A stretch of 64,000 nucleotides of DNA from Candidatus Tectimicrobiota bacterium (GTDB taxonomy: Bacteria > JACPUC01): assembly GCA_016192455.1 (NCBI GenBank), contig JACPUC010000006.1:62001-126000 (forward strand), written 5' to 3'. Numbering within the stretch: position 1 is the stretch's first letter; each line of letters opens with the position of its first letter. Of this stretch, positions 52,815-62,713 are shown piece by piece. The position numbers and the translations under genes are program-made. Below the pieces are notes generated by a model, which made no database searches, was not told the origin of the DNA, and saw only the letters and a list, made by a program, of their open reading frames with translations.

Positions 52815-53435
52815 TCAGAGTTTTTTCGCGGCCGCCAAGACGGCCTCGAAGATGTGGTGGTAGGCGCCGCAGCGGCAGATGTTCCCCGACAGCGCCTGCT
52901 TCACTTCCGCCAGGGTGGGGCTCTTCTTCTTGTCGAGGAAGGCCTTGCCGGCCAGAATCTGCCCCGGTGTGCAGAAGCCGCATTGGTAGGCGTCGTACTC
53001 GATGAACGCCTCCTGCAGCGGATGGAGCCGCCCGTTCTTGGCCAACCCCTCGATGGTCTCGATCTCCCTGCCCTGCACGTTGACGGCGAGCAGCGAACAG
53101 CCGTACATGGCGCGCCCATCGACGATCACCGTGCACGCCCCGCACTCGGCCCGGTCGCAGCCGATCTTCGTGCCGGTGAGATTGAGCTCGGTGCGCAGGA
53201 CGTCGGCCAGGGTGCGGCGCGCTTCGATGGTGAGGGCGTAGCGCCGGCCATTGATCTTCAGCTCCACCGGCACGTAGGAGAGCCCCTCCACCAGCGGCGG
53301 CACCGCGGCCTTTCCCGCCCGGGGCTTGACGAGGCCGGTGGCGAGAGCGGTCGAGGTGGCCGCCCCCACTCCCATCCCCTTCAGGAAGCTCCGGCGCGAC
53401 ATCCGAAGTCGTTCATCTCCCTTCGTGGTTGCCAT
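52815..53435 (-). CDS. Tat-exported [2Fe-2S] small subunit of a molybdenum hydroxylase
   Basis: 206 residues. A twin-arginine signal (MSRRSFLKGMGVGAATSTAL at 12-31) precedes two [2Fe-2S] domains: plant-type with Cys93, Cys98, Cys101, Cys113 and the helical one with Cys152, Cys155, Cys187, Cys189. CoxS-type subunits usually have no signal; a Tat signal occurs in PaoA of the periplasmic aldehyde oxidoreductase. So the enzyme probably acts outside the cytoplasm. Start at 53435 follows GGAGGTGG. It lies 17 bases upstream of the large-subunit gene. Confidence 0.92.
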   Translation of the reverse strand: MATTKGDERLRMSRRSFLKGMGVGAATSTALATGLVKPRAGKAAVPPLVEGLSYVPVELKINGRRYALTIEARRTLADVLRTELNLTGTKIGCDRAECGACTVIVDGRAMYGCSLLAVNVQGREIETIEGLAKNGRLHPLQEAFIEYDAYQCGFCTPGQILAGKAFLDKKKSPTLAEVKQALSGNICRCGAYHHIFEAVLAAAKKL

Positions 53436-53526
53436 AGATGTTTCCACCTCCTCCCAACGACAGGTTCTCTGAAATCGCTTGGCTCGCACAGAGCCTGCCC
53501 AACGTCCCTCCTCCTGGTTGGTTGCC

Positions 53527-54501
53527 TTACCTCCTCCCTCCCACCTGTGGGCCGCCCGCCTCGCCGAGCGGTGCAAGGTAGATGTTGCTCTCGCCCAGCA
53601 ACACCGCATCGAAGACGATACTCCGCCCGTCGGGGCTGATGTCGAGGCCGCCGGCAAAGCTCACCGACGGGGTGGCGGGGCGGCGGTCGGAGCCGTCGGG
53701 GCGCATGGACCACAAGCCGTGGGTGCCCTCCCCAGAGCCGTGCGGCAGGTAATAGATGCGACCGTCGCGGCGATTCCAGCGCGGGAAGTGCTCGGTCTTC
53801 GGTCCGTTGGTGAGGGGGCGGGCGTCGCTGCCGTCGCGGCGCATCAGCCAGATGTCGTAGTTCCCCGCCGCGAACGAGTCGTAGGCGATAAACTGGCCAT
53901 CCGGACTCCAGGCGATCTGCCGGCCGAACTTCTTGCCGAAGCTGAGCAGCGTCGGCTTCGTTTCCTTCCCTCCATCAACCGCCGTCACCAGCAACTCGAG
54001 TTGTCCGGCATTGTTTTCCGCATAAGCCAGCGAGGCTCCATCGGGGCTCCAGCCGAGGCTGATGTGCCAGTTGGAGCCATGGGTGATCTGGCGCGGGTTG
54101 CCCCCCTCGCGGTCCATCACCCACACCTGGTAGGCGCCGGTCCGATCCGAATCGAAGGCGATGCGATGGCCGTCGGGGGAGAAGGAGGGGTGGGAATCAT
54201 GCCACGGGCCGCTCGTCAGCGGACGCGCGTCGCTGCCGTCGGCGCGCATGATCCAGATGTGGAAATGGCCGCCGCGATTGGAATCGAAGACAATGTGCGC
54301 GCCGTCGGGGCTCCAGACGGGGTGACGGTCGGTGAAGGGGAGGAAGGTAAGCTGCTTTGCCCCCGCGGGGAGCTCATGCGCCACAGGGGCGGACACCGCC
54401 GCGCACCAGGCAAGGAGCAGGACCATCCCGCCCAAGAGGCGGCGGGGTAGGCACCCACCCCCACGCTCCTGCGGTGACGCGGCGCGCCGTCGCATCTCCA
54501 C
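53527..54501 (-). CDS. Exported TolB-like PD40 beta-propeller
   Basis: 324 residues: signal peptide (hydrophobic about 22-40), then six to seven WD40-like blades with [53 protein letters not shown] and similar repeats. Such propellers occur in TolB and in surface or periplasmic proteins with no catalytic site, acting as scaffolds. Translation may begin at GTG 54501 or ATG 54495. It ends 92 bases upstream of the molybdenum hydroxylase small-subunit gene on the same strand and could belong to its operon. No tolQRA or pal gene is nearby, so it is probably not the TolB of the Tol system. Confidence 0.82.
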   Translation of the reverse strand: MEMRRRAASPQERGGGCLPRRLLGGMVLLLAWCAAVSAPVAHELPAGAKQLTFLPFTDRHPVWSPDGAHIVFDSNRGGHFHIWIMRADGSDARPLTSGPWHDSHPSFSPDGHRIAFDSDRTGAYQVWVMDREGGNPRQITHGSNWHISLGWSPDGASLAYAENNAGQLELLVTAVDGGKETKPTLLSFGKKFGRQIAWSPDGQFIAYDSFAAGNYDIWLMRRDGSDARPLTNGPKTEHFPRWNRRDGRIYYLPHGSGEGTHGLWSMRPDGSDRRPATPSVSFAGGLDISPDGRSIVFDAVLLGESNIYLAPLGEAGGPQVGGRR

Positions 54502-54744
54502 CCCCCCAGGTGATCTGCCCGTATCGCCTCAATACTACCAAGAAACAGACTACGTCAAGGAGATTCTTTCTTACCCCAGACGCTGCGGGGATGTGCTCTC
54601 CTCTCCATTTGAGGATGGGTTCTTTCGGCGCGCAGTCTACCCTCGATGGCCTAAGGCAAGGAGCGCTCTCCCTGTTGAACGTCAGGGGGAGCTCCCTGTA
54701 TTCCCGACTTCCCGGCCGCGGCAGGGGGGGAGAAAGAGGCCTGC

Positions 54745-54966
54745 TTAGTAGTAACCCCCTCGCTGCCAGCTCGGATCGAGCGAGCCGACGGTGCGCAGGG
54801 TGACTACGTGCCGCAGGTTCACCAGCACGGTCTGCTGGTTCTCTTCCTGAAGGAGGAGGAAGGCTGGGTCTTCGGCCACCACATCGGCCAGCACTCCGTG
54901 CAGGGTCTGGTTCGGCAGCCCCACCTCGATCTGCTTGCCTTTCAAGGCCTCGATGCACTCATACAT
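54745..54966 (-). CDS. Small Sm-like fold protein of unknown function
   Basis: 73 residues resembling a single Sm/Lsm-type beta-barrel: ECIEALKGKQIEVGLPNQTL and GVLADVVAEDPAFLLLQEEN, then VNLRHVVTLRTVG, the pattern of strand-loop-strand in small bacterial Sm-like domains. The true start is the ATG at 54966; the open frame further upstream is non-coding. It overlaps the end of the preceding gene by 8 bases. No DNA/RNA-binding residue set is certain. The function could be RNA- or membrane-related; this cannot be decided from sequence. Confidence 0.6.
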   Translation of the reverse strand: MYECIEALKGKQIEVGLPNQTLHGVLADVVAEDPAFLLLQEENQQTVLVNLRHVVTLRTVGSLDPSWQRGGYY

Positions 54967-55261
54967 CGCCGCTCTGGGCCTCCCTGAACTCCATGGTCTC
55001 GAACAAGCTCGGCTCGGCCATGGCGAAGTAACAGAAGCTGCCAGCGCGGCTTGGCCGGTCGCGCCGCAGGTAGCGCATGCGAATATCAAGCTGGTTCTTC
55101 TGGAAAGAGAGCTGGTAGCAGCGGCGGCTCCGCAGCGGGAAAGGGTTCGGCGCCTCGCCACAGCGAAAGACGTAGTGCTCCGTGCGTTCGTCAATGTTCC
55201 AGGCATCAAAGCTCAGCAGCACGCGCTGCCCGTCGCGAACTGTCACATCTTCCTTGTTCAT
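54959..55261 (-). CDS. Small conserved-looking protein of unknown function
   Basis: 100 residues: MNKEDVTVRDGQRVLLSFDA, then WNIDERTEHYVFRCGEAPNP, basic LRSRRCYQLSFQKNQLDIR and an acidic C-terminus. The alternating pattern suggests a beta-sandwich of a DUF type I do not recognise. AAGGTG lies just before the ATG at 55261 and its end overlaps the Sm-like gene by 8 bases, so the pair is translationally coupled and should act together. Composition and codon use agree with real coding sequence, unlike the flanking random frames. Confidence 0.6.
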   Translation of the reverse strand: MNKEDVTVRDGQRVLLSFDAWNIDERTEHYVFRCGEAPNPFPLRSRRCYQLSFQKNQLDIRMRYLRRDRPSRAGSFCYFAMAEPSLFETMEFREAQSGDV

Positions 55262-55473
55262 CTACACCTTCACTCGGAACGGATGGCTCGTCAGACCGCC
55301 GGCCCCGCCTCTCAGGCTAAATGAATAGGCAAGAGGCGCAGCACCTTCGCTCCCGGTTCTTCCGCGCCGTCCGCCGCTTACCTCCCGTGGATAACGGCCC
55401 CGGACAGGCCCAGCGAAGCGACAGGCCGGCCCAAACGCCGCAGCGGCAAAAGGTGCGAGCGTGCTGACCCCGT

Positions 55474-57066
55474 TCAACCCTTTAGGGTCTTCGATGGCCG
55501 CCACCACCACTTCTTCATCTTGTAGTCATCCGCAATCGCCCCGGCGCAATTAAACCCCGGCGCGCCGGTCACCCCACCCATGGGATGCGCCGAACCGCCG
55601 CACAGGTAGAGGTGCTTCACCGGCATGCGGTAGTTCGCCCAGCCCGGCACCGGCCGCAGGTCGCCCATTTGGTTGGGGCTGATGTGGCCGTGCGCGATCG
55701 AGCCCTCGAACATGGAGATGGTGGTCTGGCTGATGTCGTACGGCGAGTAGTTGAAGTGAGCGAGGATATTCTCACCCTGCATGTTCGGAGCGTAGTCACA
55801 CCACACCTTGCGGATATGCTCGCCGTAGTCCTCCTTTATCTTCAGCCAGTGTTCCGGCCCTTCTTTCAGGCGGAAGGGGGCGACCTGCCAGGTAAAGGCG
55901 GTGTGCTTGCCAGGCGGAGCCTGCGAGGGATCGTGCACGGTTGGAGCAATGGAGAACGCCACACACTCCCTCGGCACCAGCCCTTGGCGGAGCTGGTAGT
56001 GGTGCGACAGAATCTCAGCGGAGTGCTCCACGCCCCAGGCGACGCCCAAGGCTTTCTGCACGTCGGGGTTTTTCCGCGCCGCGGCGTAGAGGGGCGGTTC
56101 GTTGAGCGCGAAGTGCGGCGTAAAGAATGACACCTCATCGGCCTGGAAGGCGCGCACGCGGCGGGCGAACTCGTCATCCAGGCATGCCTCGCCCACCAGC
56201 TCGAGCATCAACGCCTTCACGTTGGTATTCGAGGCGATGGCGCAGCGCGCCATGATCTGCGAGCCGTTCTCCAACTCAACTCCCGTGGCGGTTCCATGTT
56301 CAACGATCACCTTCGCCACGTGGCTGTTCTTGCGCACGGCGCCGCCCGCGGCCGTTATGACGTTGACGAGCGCCTCGGCCAACATGCGCGAGCCGCCGAT
56401 GCAGATGCCGTTGGAATGTCCGTGCATGGCACTCACCATGGTGGGAATCTGCAGACCGGTGCCGGCGAGATCGTAGGGGACGGAACCTTGCATGGCCGCG
56501 ATGGCCAGCCAGCACTTCACGGCCTCATTCTCGAAGAAAGCGTCGGTCACCTGCTTCACCGACGAGTTCAGAATCTGAATCATCAGTTTGCCGTCCGGCG
56601 CGCCCTCCAGCAACGCGTACAATTTTGATAACGGCAGCGGTTCGGAGTGCCAATAGGCATTCACGACTTGACGCAGGTGCTGAAACTTCTCGTTCAGGCT
56701 CTTGTAGGTTTTGGCGTCCTTCTTTGAGAATTGCGCGATGGTCTCGCAGGTGGCATCGACATCCAGGTAGGACAAGATGGCCCGCCCATCGCGCGTGACG
56801 AAGGCGTAATTCGGATCGGGACGGACGTACTTGGCGCCGTACTTGTCGAGTTCAAGGGTGCGGTACATGGGGCCGCCGATGTGCATCACCGAGTGCAGGT
56901 TATGCTTGAACCCCGGCAGGGTGACCTCTTCGGTGGCGCAGCCGCCGCCGATGTTGTGCCGGCGCTCGAGCACGCAGGTGCTCATGCCGGCTTTCTGCAG
57001 GTAGGCCGCGCACGCCAGGCCGTTATGACCGCCACCGATGACAACCAGATCAAATTCCTCGGCCAT
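55474..57066 (-). CDS. Phytoene-desaturase-family FAD oxidoreductase
   Basis: 530 residues. The N-terminus has the Rossmann FAD motif DLVVIGGGHNGLACAAYLQK followed by VLERRHNIGGGCATEEVTLP, and the C-terminus has the second FAD strand LYLCGGSAHPMGGVTGAPGF. These are the amine-oxidase/CrtI-type flavoproteins, acting on carotenoids, polyprenyl lipids or retinol-like substrates; many members are uncharacterised. No carotenoid synthase or prenyltransferase is nearby, so the substrate is open. GGGGGAGGAG precedes the ATG at 57066; the open frame to 57198 adds no family-like residues. Length agrees with the family. Confidence 0.85.
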   Translation of the reverse strand: MAEEFDLVVIGGGHNGLACAAYLQKAGMSTCVLERRHNIGGGCATEEVTLPGFKHNLHSVMHIGGPMYRTLELDKYGAKYVRPDPNYAFVTRDGRAILSYLDVDATCETIAQFSKKDAKTYKSLNEKFQHLRQVVNAYWHSEPLPLSKLYALLEGAPDGKLMIQILNSSVKQVTDAFFENEAVKCWLAIAAMQGSVPYDLAGTGLQIPTMVSAMHGHSNGICIGGSRMLAEALVNVITAAGGAVRKNSHVAKVIVEHGTATGVELENGSQIMARCAIASNTNVKALMLELVGEACLDDEFARRVRAFQADEVSFFTPHFALNEPPLYAAARKNPDVQKALGVAWGVEHSAEILSHHYQLRQGLVPRECVAFSIAPTVHDPSQAPPGKHTAFTWQVAPFRLKEGPEHWLKIKEDYGEHIRKVWCDYAPNMQGENILAHFNYSPYDISQTTISMFEGSIAHGHISPNQMGDLRPVPGWANYRMPVKHLYLCGGSAHPMGGVTGAPGFNCAGAIADDYKMKKWWWRPSKTLKG

Positions 57067-58148
57067 GGTCTCCTCCCCCAACCGCGACCTGCAACCGCCT
57101 CTTTCCGCAAGTGGAATGCGGTCGCCGGCCGGCGCAACGAGATGCTCCCGCGGCCTAAAATAGTCCGGCTGAACCCCGGTCAGGTATCGCCGGACCACGC
57201 CGCGCGCTGCCTTGGCGGCTCTTGCCTCGGCAAGCCATGATCACTGGAATCATGCTCTGTTGTCAATTGCCCGAACATGATGGGGGCCGCCGCCTCCCTC
57301 CCGTAAGTAAGGGTCCGAGTCAGGCCCGGCGAGGCGGCAGGTTCGCTCCGGGCGCTCCGGGGCGCCTGCGGCCAGGAGTGCAGACCGCTCGCCAGTCAGC
57401 CTCGCCCTTCTCCGCTTGCCTTGGACCAAGCCGCGCGGCATTTCCAAGAAGGTCGATGCAATTCCTGGCGCGGCGAGGTCTCTGCCCCCGCGCGTGCCTG
57501 CTTGCTCTCTCCGCAGCGATCGTCAGCGATCTGACGATCTCCCGCCTTGCCCACGCCGCATGCCGCCCGACGAAATGCCGGTGCATCTTCTAAGGTCTTG
57601 CAAACTCGCTGGTTGTCTTGGTTCCGCAAGCTTGCGGCGGGGCCTTGTGGGTGTGGCACGAGGGATGCACCGTCCTCGCCGCGGATGTGAAGGCCGGGGT
57701 GAAACCACGGGAGAAATGGGGTGAGGGGATGGATGAGAGGGTTCTGGAGCTGCTGGAAGCCGACGGAGACGCTCCTGCCGTCGATGAACCGACGCGCCTG
57801 CTCCTGCACGTGAAGCACGTGGAGGGTCTTCTTGCCGGCTTGCTCACCGATCTCGAACGGTTTATTGGTCACTCCTAACTGCAATTACAGGTGTAGCCTA
57901 ACTGTCAAGAATCCCTCACCGCGGCTGTCGCGCCAGGAATATGACGCTCTCCGGCCGGTTTCCAACCTGCGTGTCTTGATCGTGGACCGTTGATCCCCCC
58001 TTTGTTCGGAAGCTGGGCGGCAGGCGGGGGTGGGGTGCGCCGTCCGCCTGAGAGGTGAGCGCGATTTCCGGGCAACCAACCAGCGCGCTGCTCGGCTGAG
58101 GCTCGGCTGTGGTGGGAGGTTGCCGGCTGGGAATCTCCGGCAGAGACG
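57067..58148. other. Gene-poor spacer
   Basis: About 1.08 kb between the flavoprotein and tyrS. A plus-strand frame (57618-57878, 86 residues, acidic C-terminal part) and an overlapping minus-strand frame (57396-57884) compete; neither has a ribosome site or a family I recognise. No repeat, tRNA or terminator hairpin was identified. Confidence 0.4.
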
Positions 58149-59378
58149 CTAGCCGCGCGGTGCGAGGAGGAGGAAGCGGCGCTTCCCCACCTTGATGCGG
58201 TAGGTCTGGTCGGCTCGCAGGGTGGTCTGGGCGTCCTCGATCTTGACGCCGTTGCACTGGATGGAGCCTTGCGAGAGCAGACGGCTCCCCTCGCTAGTGC
58301 TGGACACCAGCTTGAGGTCCTTCAGAACGTAGATGATCCAGCGCTCGTCTTCCTCCCACCTCCAGGTGTGCCGTAGCGCCTGATCGTCGGGGAAGTGTTG
58401 GTGCTGGAAGGTGGCACTGAATTGCGCCGCCGCCGCGGCCGCCGCCGCCGCGCCGTGGAAGCGGCACACCAGTTCGCGCGCCAGGCGCCGCTTCGCCTCC
58501 ATGGGGTGCTCGCGGCCGTTCTCCACCGCGGCGCGCAACGCCGCCACCTCCGCCAGCTCGAGGTTGCTGAGCAGCTCGTAGTAGCGCCACATCAGGCCGT
58601 CCGAGATCGACATGAGCTTGCCGTACATGTCGAACGGCTCGGCGGTAATGCCGATGGCGTTGTTGAGGCTCTTGCTCATCTTCTGCACGCCGTCGGTCCC
58701 CTCCAGCAGCGGCATGGTGAGGATGACCTGCGACTCCTGTCCGTAGGCGCGCTGCAGCTCCCGCCCCACCAGCAGGTTGAATTTCTGATCGGTGCCTCCC
58801 AGCTCGACATCGGCGCACAGCGCCACACTGTCGTACCCCTGCATCAGCGGGTAGAGAAACTCGTGGATACTGATCGGCTGGTTGGCGGCGAAGCGTTTTT
58901 GGAAGTCATCCCGCTCCAGCATGCGCGCCACCGTGTACCTGGCGCTGAGGCGGATGATCTCCTCCGAGCTGAGGTTGTTGAGCCAGCGGCTGTTGTAGTC
59001 GATGACCGTCTTCGCGGGGTCGAGGATCTTGAAGATCTGCTCCTTGTACGTCTCGGCGTTGGCGGCGATCTCCTCGCGGCTGAGGGGCGGGCGCGTCTCC
59101 GACCTGCCGCTCGGGTCGCCGATCAGCCCGGTGAAGTCGCCGATCAGGAAGATGACCTCGTGCCCCAGCTCCTGGAAATGCTTCAGCTTCTGGATGAGGA
59201 CGGTATGCCCAAGGTGCAAGTCCTTGGCGGTGGGATCGAAGCCCGCCTTCACCCGCAGCGGCGCGCCGCCGGTCCGGCTGCGCTCCAGCTTGTGGACGAG
59301 CTCCGCTTCCGGGACGATCTCCACCGCGCCGCGGCGGATCAGCGCAAGCTGCTCATCAATGGGGGGGAACTCGGCCAT
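58149..59378 (-). CDS. tyrS: Tyrosyl-tRNA synthetase
   Basis: 409 residues of class Ic. The HIGH-like motif is HLGH at 55-58 in [19 protein letters not shown], the KMSKS motif is around residue 232 ([15 protein letters not shown]), and tyrosine-pocket residues lie in [10 protein letters not shown] and [20 protein letters not shown]. The C-terminal S4-like RNA-binding region reads [20 protein letters not shown]. It is the TyrRS type common in proteobacteria (about 400 residues). The ATG at 59378 was chosen because conservation begins at [17 protein letters not shown]; the open frame reaches 59462. No T-box leader was seen upstream. Confidence 0.95.
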   Translation of the reverse strand: MAEFPPIDEQLALIRRGAVEIVPEAELVHKLERSRTGGAPLRVKAGFDPTAKDLHLGHTVLIQKLKHFQELGHEVIFLIGDFTGLIGDPSGRSETRPPLSREEIAANAETYKEQIFKILDPAKTVIDYNSRWLNNLSSEEIIRLSARYTVARMLERDDFQKRFAANQPISIHEFLYPLMQGYDSVALCADVELGGTDQKFNLLVGRELQRAYGQESQVILTMPLLEGTDGVQKMSKSLNNAIGITAEPFDMYGKLMSISDGLMWRYYELLSNLELAEVAALRAAVENGREHPMEAKRRLARELVCRFHGAAAAAAAAAQFSATFQHQHFPDDQALRHTWRWEEDERWIIYVLKDLKLVSSTSEGSRLLSQGSIQCNGVKIEDAQTTLRADQTYRIKVGKRRFLLLAPRG

Positions 59379-59631
59379 GGCGTGAAGAGCGTAGCGTCCG
59401 TGAGGGAGGGAATCACCCCGAACACGCAGCCGTGAACCACCCGCCGGCGCCGCCCAGGTCATGCTGCGCCGCCGGCCTGCTGCTCACCATTCGGGGTTGA
59501 AAAAGCTCCGGCCTCCGAGGATGAAGTGAGTATAGCCGCAAGCCGTCAGGTGGGCAATGGGGCTGCTGTGCGGAGGAGATCATTCGCCGCGCGCTGCGAC
59601 GGAAGCCGCCTCCGGTCGGCCGCAACGGGGA

Positions 59632-59871
59632 TCAGCCACCGGAGATGGGCGGGAAGATGCTCACCACGTCCCCCTCCTGCACCTCATCGTCGGCGTCGGC
59701 GTGTTGGCCATTGAGGAGGAAGATCACCGGCAGGTCATCCGGCAGCTTCAACCGAGTAGCGAGGTCCTGAATCCTCGCGCCGGCCTCGCTCGGCACCTTG
59801 GCGGTGTACTCCTGCGAGTCGGCGGGGAGGTACTCCCGCAGCGAGGCAAAGAGTTTCACATCTATCAGCAT
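59632..59871 (-). CDS. MoaD/ThiS-type sulfur-carrier protein
   Basis: 79 residues of the beta-grasp ubiquitin-like fold. VKLFASLREYLPADSQEYTA at the start and EVQEGDVVSIFPPISGG at the C-terminus give the hallmark GG end on which a thiocarboxylate is formed. MoaD (molybdopterin) or a tungsten/siderophore-like relative are the options; the PPISGG ending favours MoaD-like. GGAG is nine bases upstream of the ATG. A molybdenum hydroxylase is encoded 6 kb away, so molybdopterin supply is a reasonable link, but no moaE, moeB or other cofactor gene is adjacent. Confidence 0.82.
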   Translation of the reverse strand: MLIDVKLFASLREYLPADSQEYTAKVPSEAGARIQDLATRLKLPDDLPVIFLLNGQHADADDEVQEGDVVSIFPPISGG

Positions 59872-60065
59872 GGTCGGATACTCCGTTGCTATGGCAGGAG
59901 AAGTACCGCCGCCTCGCTCGCCGGCGAGACGGTCCGCGCGCCTCGGCCGCCCGGCAGGACAACGTCTATGGCACGATGCCAATCTAATCACGCCGCGGGA
60001 TGGCGGCAACCCTTGGGTCGATGCGTCGGGGACCGCGGTGGGCGGCGGACGCCAGGCGCCCGCGC

Positions 60066-62123
<2,058 letters not shown>

Positions 62124-62266
62124 GGAGAGCGTCCCCGCGTGTTCCGGGAGAGAAAAATTCGCCTTACCATAGAAAGGCGACCCCTCTCTGTCAACCGTGG
62201 GGCGCGGCGGGGGCGCCCCTCCGCCGCGCCGCGTAGACCGCCGCGGGAGTCATCGAGAGTTTCGCC

Positions 62267-62677
62267 GTGAGCCGTCTCTTTGCGTTGCTGCGAGACTGGT
62301 GGCTAGGCCGGCAGGGGGCCGGCGCGGGGGATGACGTCGGCGCCCCGGCATTCGGGCGGGGCCGGCTCGGCGGGGTGCTTCCCACCCTCGACCTCCACGG
62401 CGTGGGGGTGCGCGAGGCGATTGAGCAGGTGGAGGAGTTCCTGCGCGCCTCGCGGCACCTCGGCGTGCGGCGCGTGCGCATCGTCTACGGCAAAGGCAGG
62501 CACAGCCGCGGCGGCCGGGGCATCCTTCGCGAGGTGGTGCCCAGGTGGCTGGAGACAGAGGGCGCGCGCTACGTGGCGCGCTGGGAGCGTCGCCTCGATG
62601 CCAGCGGCCTCGATGGCGGCGCCGAGGTGGTGCTCCGCCCGGCAAGTCCGCAGCAGCGGGAGGAGAGCGAGACGTAA
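62267..62677 (+). CDS. Small Smr-domain protein
   Basis: 136 residues. The Smr motifs LDLHGVGVREAIEQVEEFLR (LDxHG) and VRIVYGKGRHSRGGRGILRE (H-G-x-G-like TGxGxHS/G) followed by VPRWLE are all present. Smr domains bind or nick nucleic acid, being found at the C-terminus of MutS2 and in stand-alone proteins such as YdaL/SmrA. The start is GTG at 62267, diverging from the EF-G gene. About 40 residues before the domain are disordered-looking. No mutS2 gene is nearby. Confidence 0.85.
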   Translation: MSRLFALLRDWWLGRQGAGAGDDVGAPAFGRGRLGGVLPTLDLHGVGVREAIEQVEEFLRASRHLGVRRVRIVYGKGRHSRGGRGILREVVPRWLETEGARYVARWERRLDASGLDGGAEVVLRPASPQQREESET

Positions 62678-62713
62678 CCGCTGCCGCATGGCCTCGTTGG
62701 GAACGCTGCCCCC

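Noticed and set aside
50462-53435. CO dehydrogenase (CoxMSL)
   Set aside because: The large subunit lacks the VAYRCSFR active-site loop of form I CoxL, the gene order differs, and the small subunit carries a Tat signal and the FAD subunit extra cysteines as in PaoABC.
57396-57884. Competing frames 57618-57878 (plus) and 57396-57884 (minus)
   Set aside because: Neither has a ribosome site or recognised family. They mirror each other, so I could not decide for one and list the stretch only as spacer.
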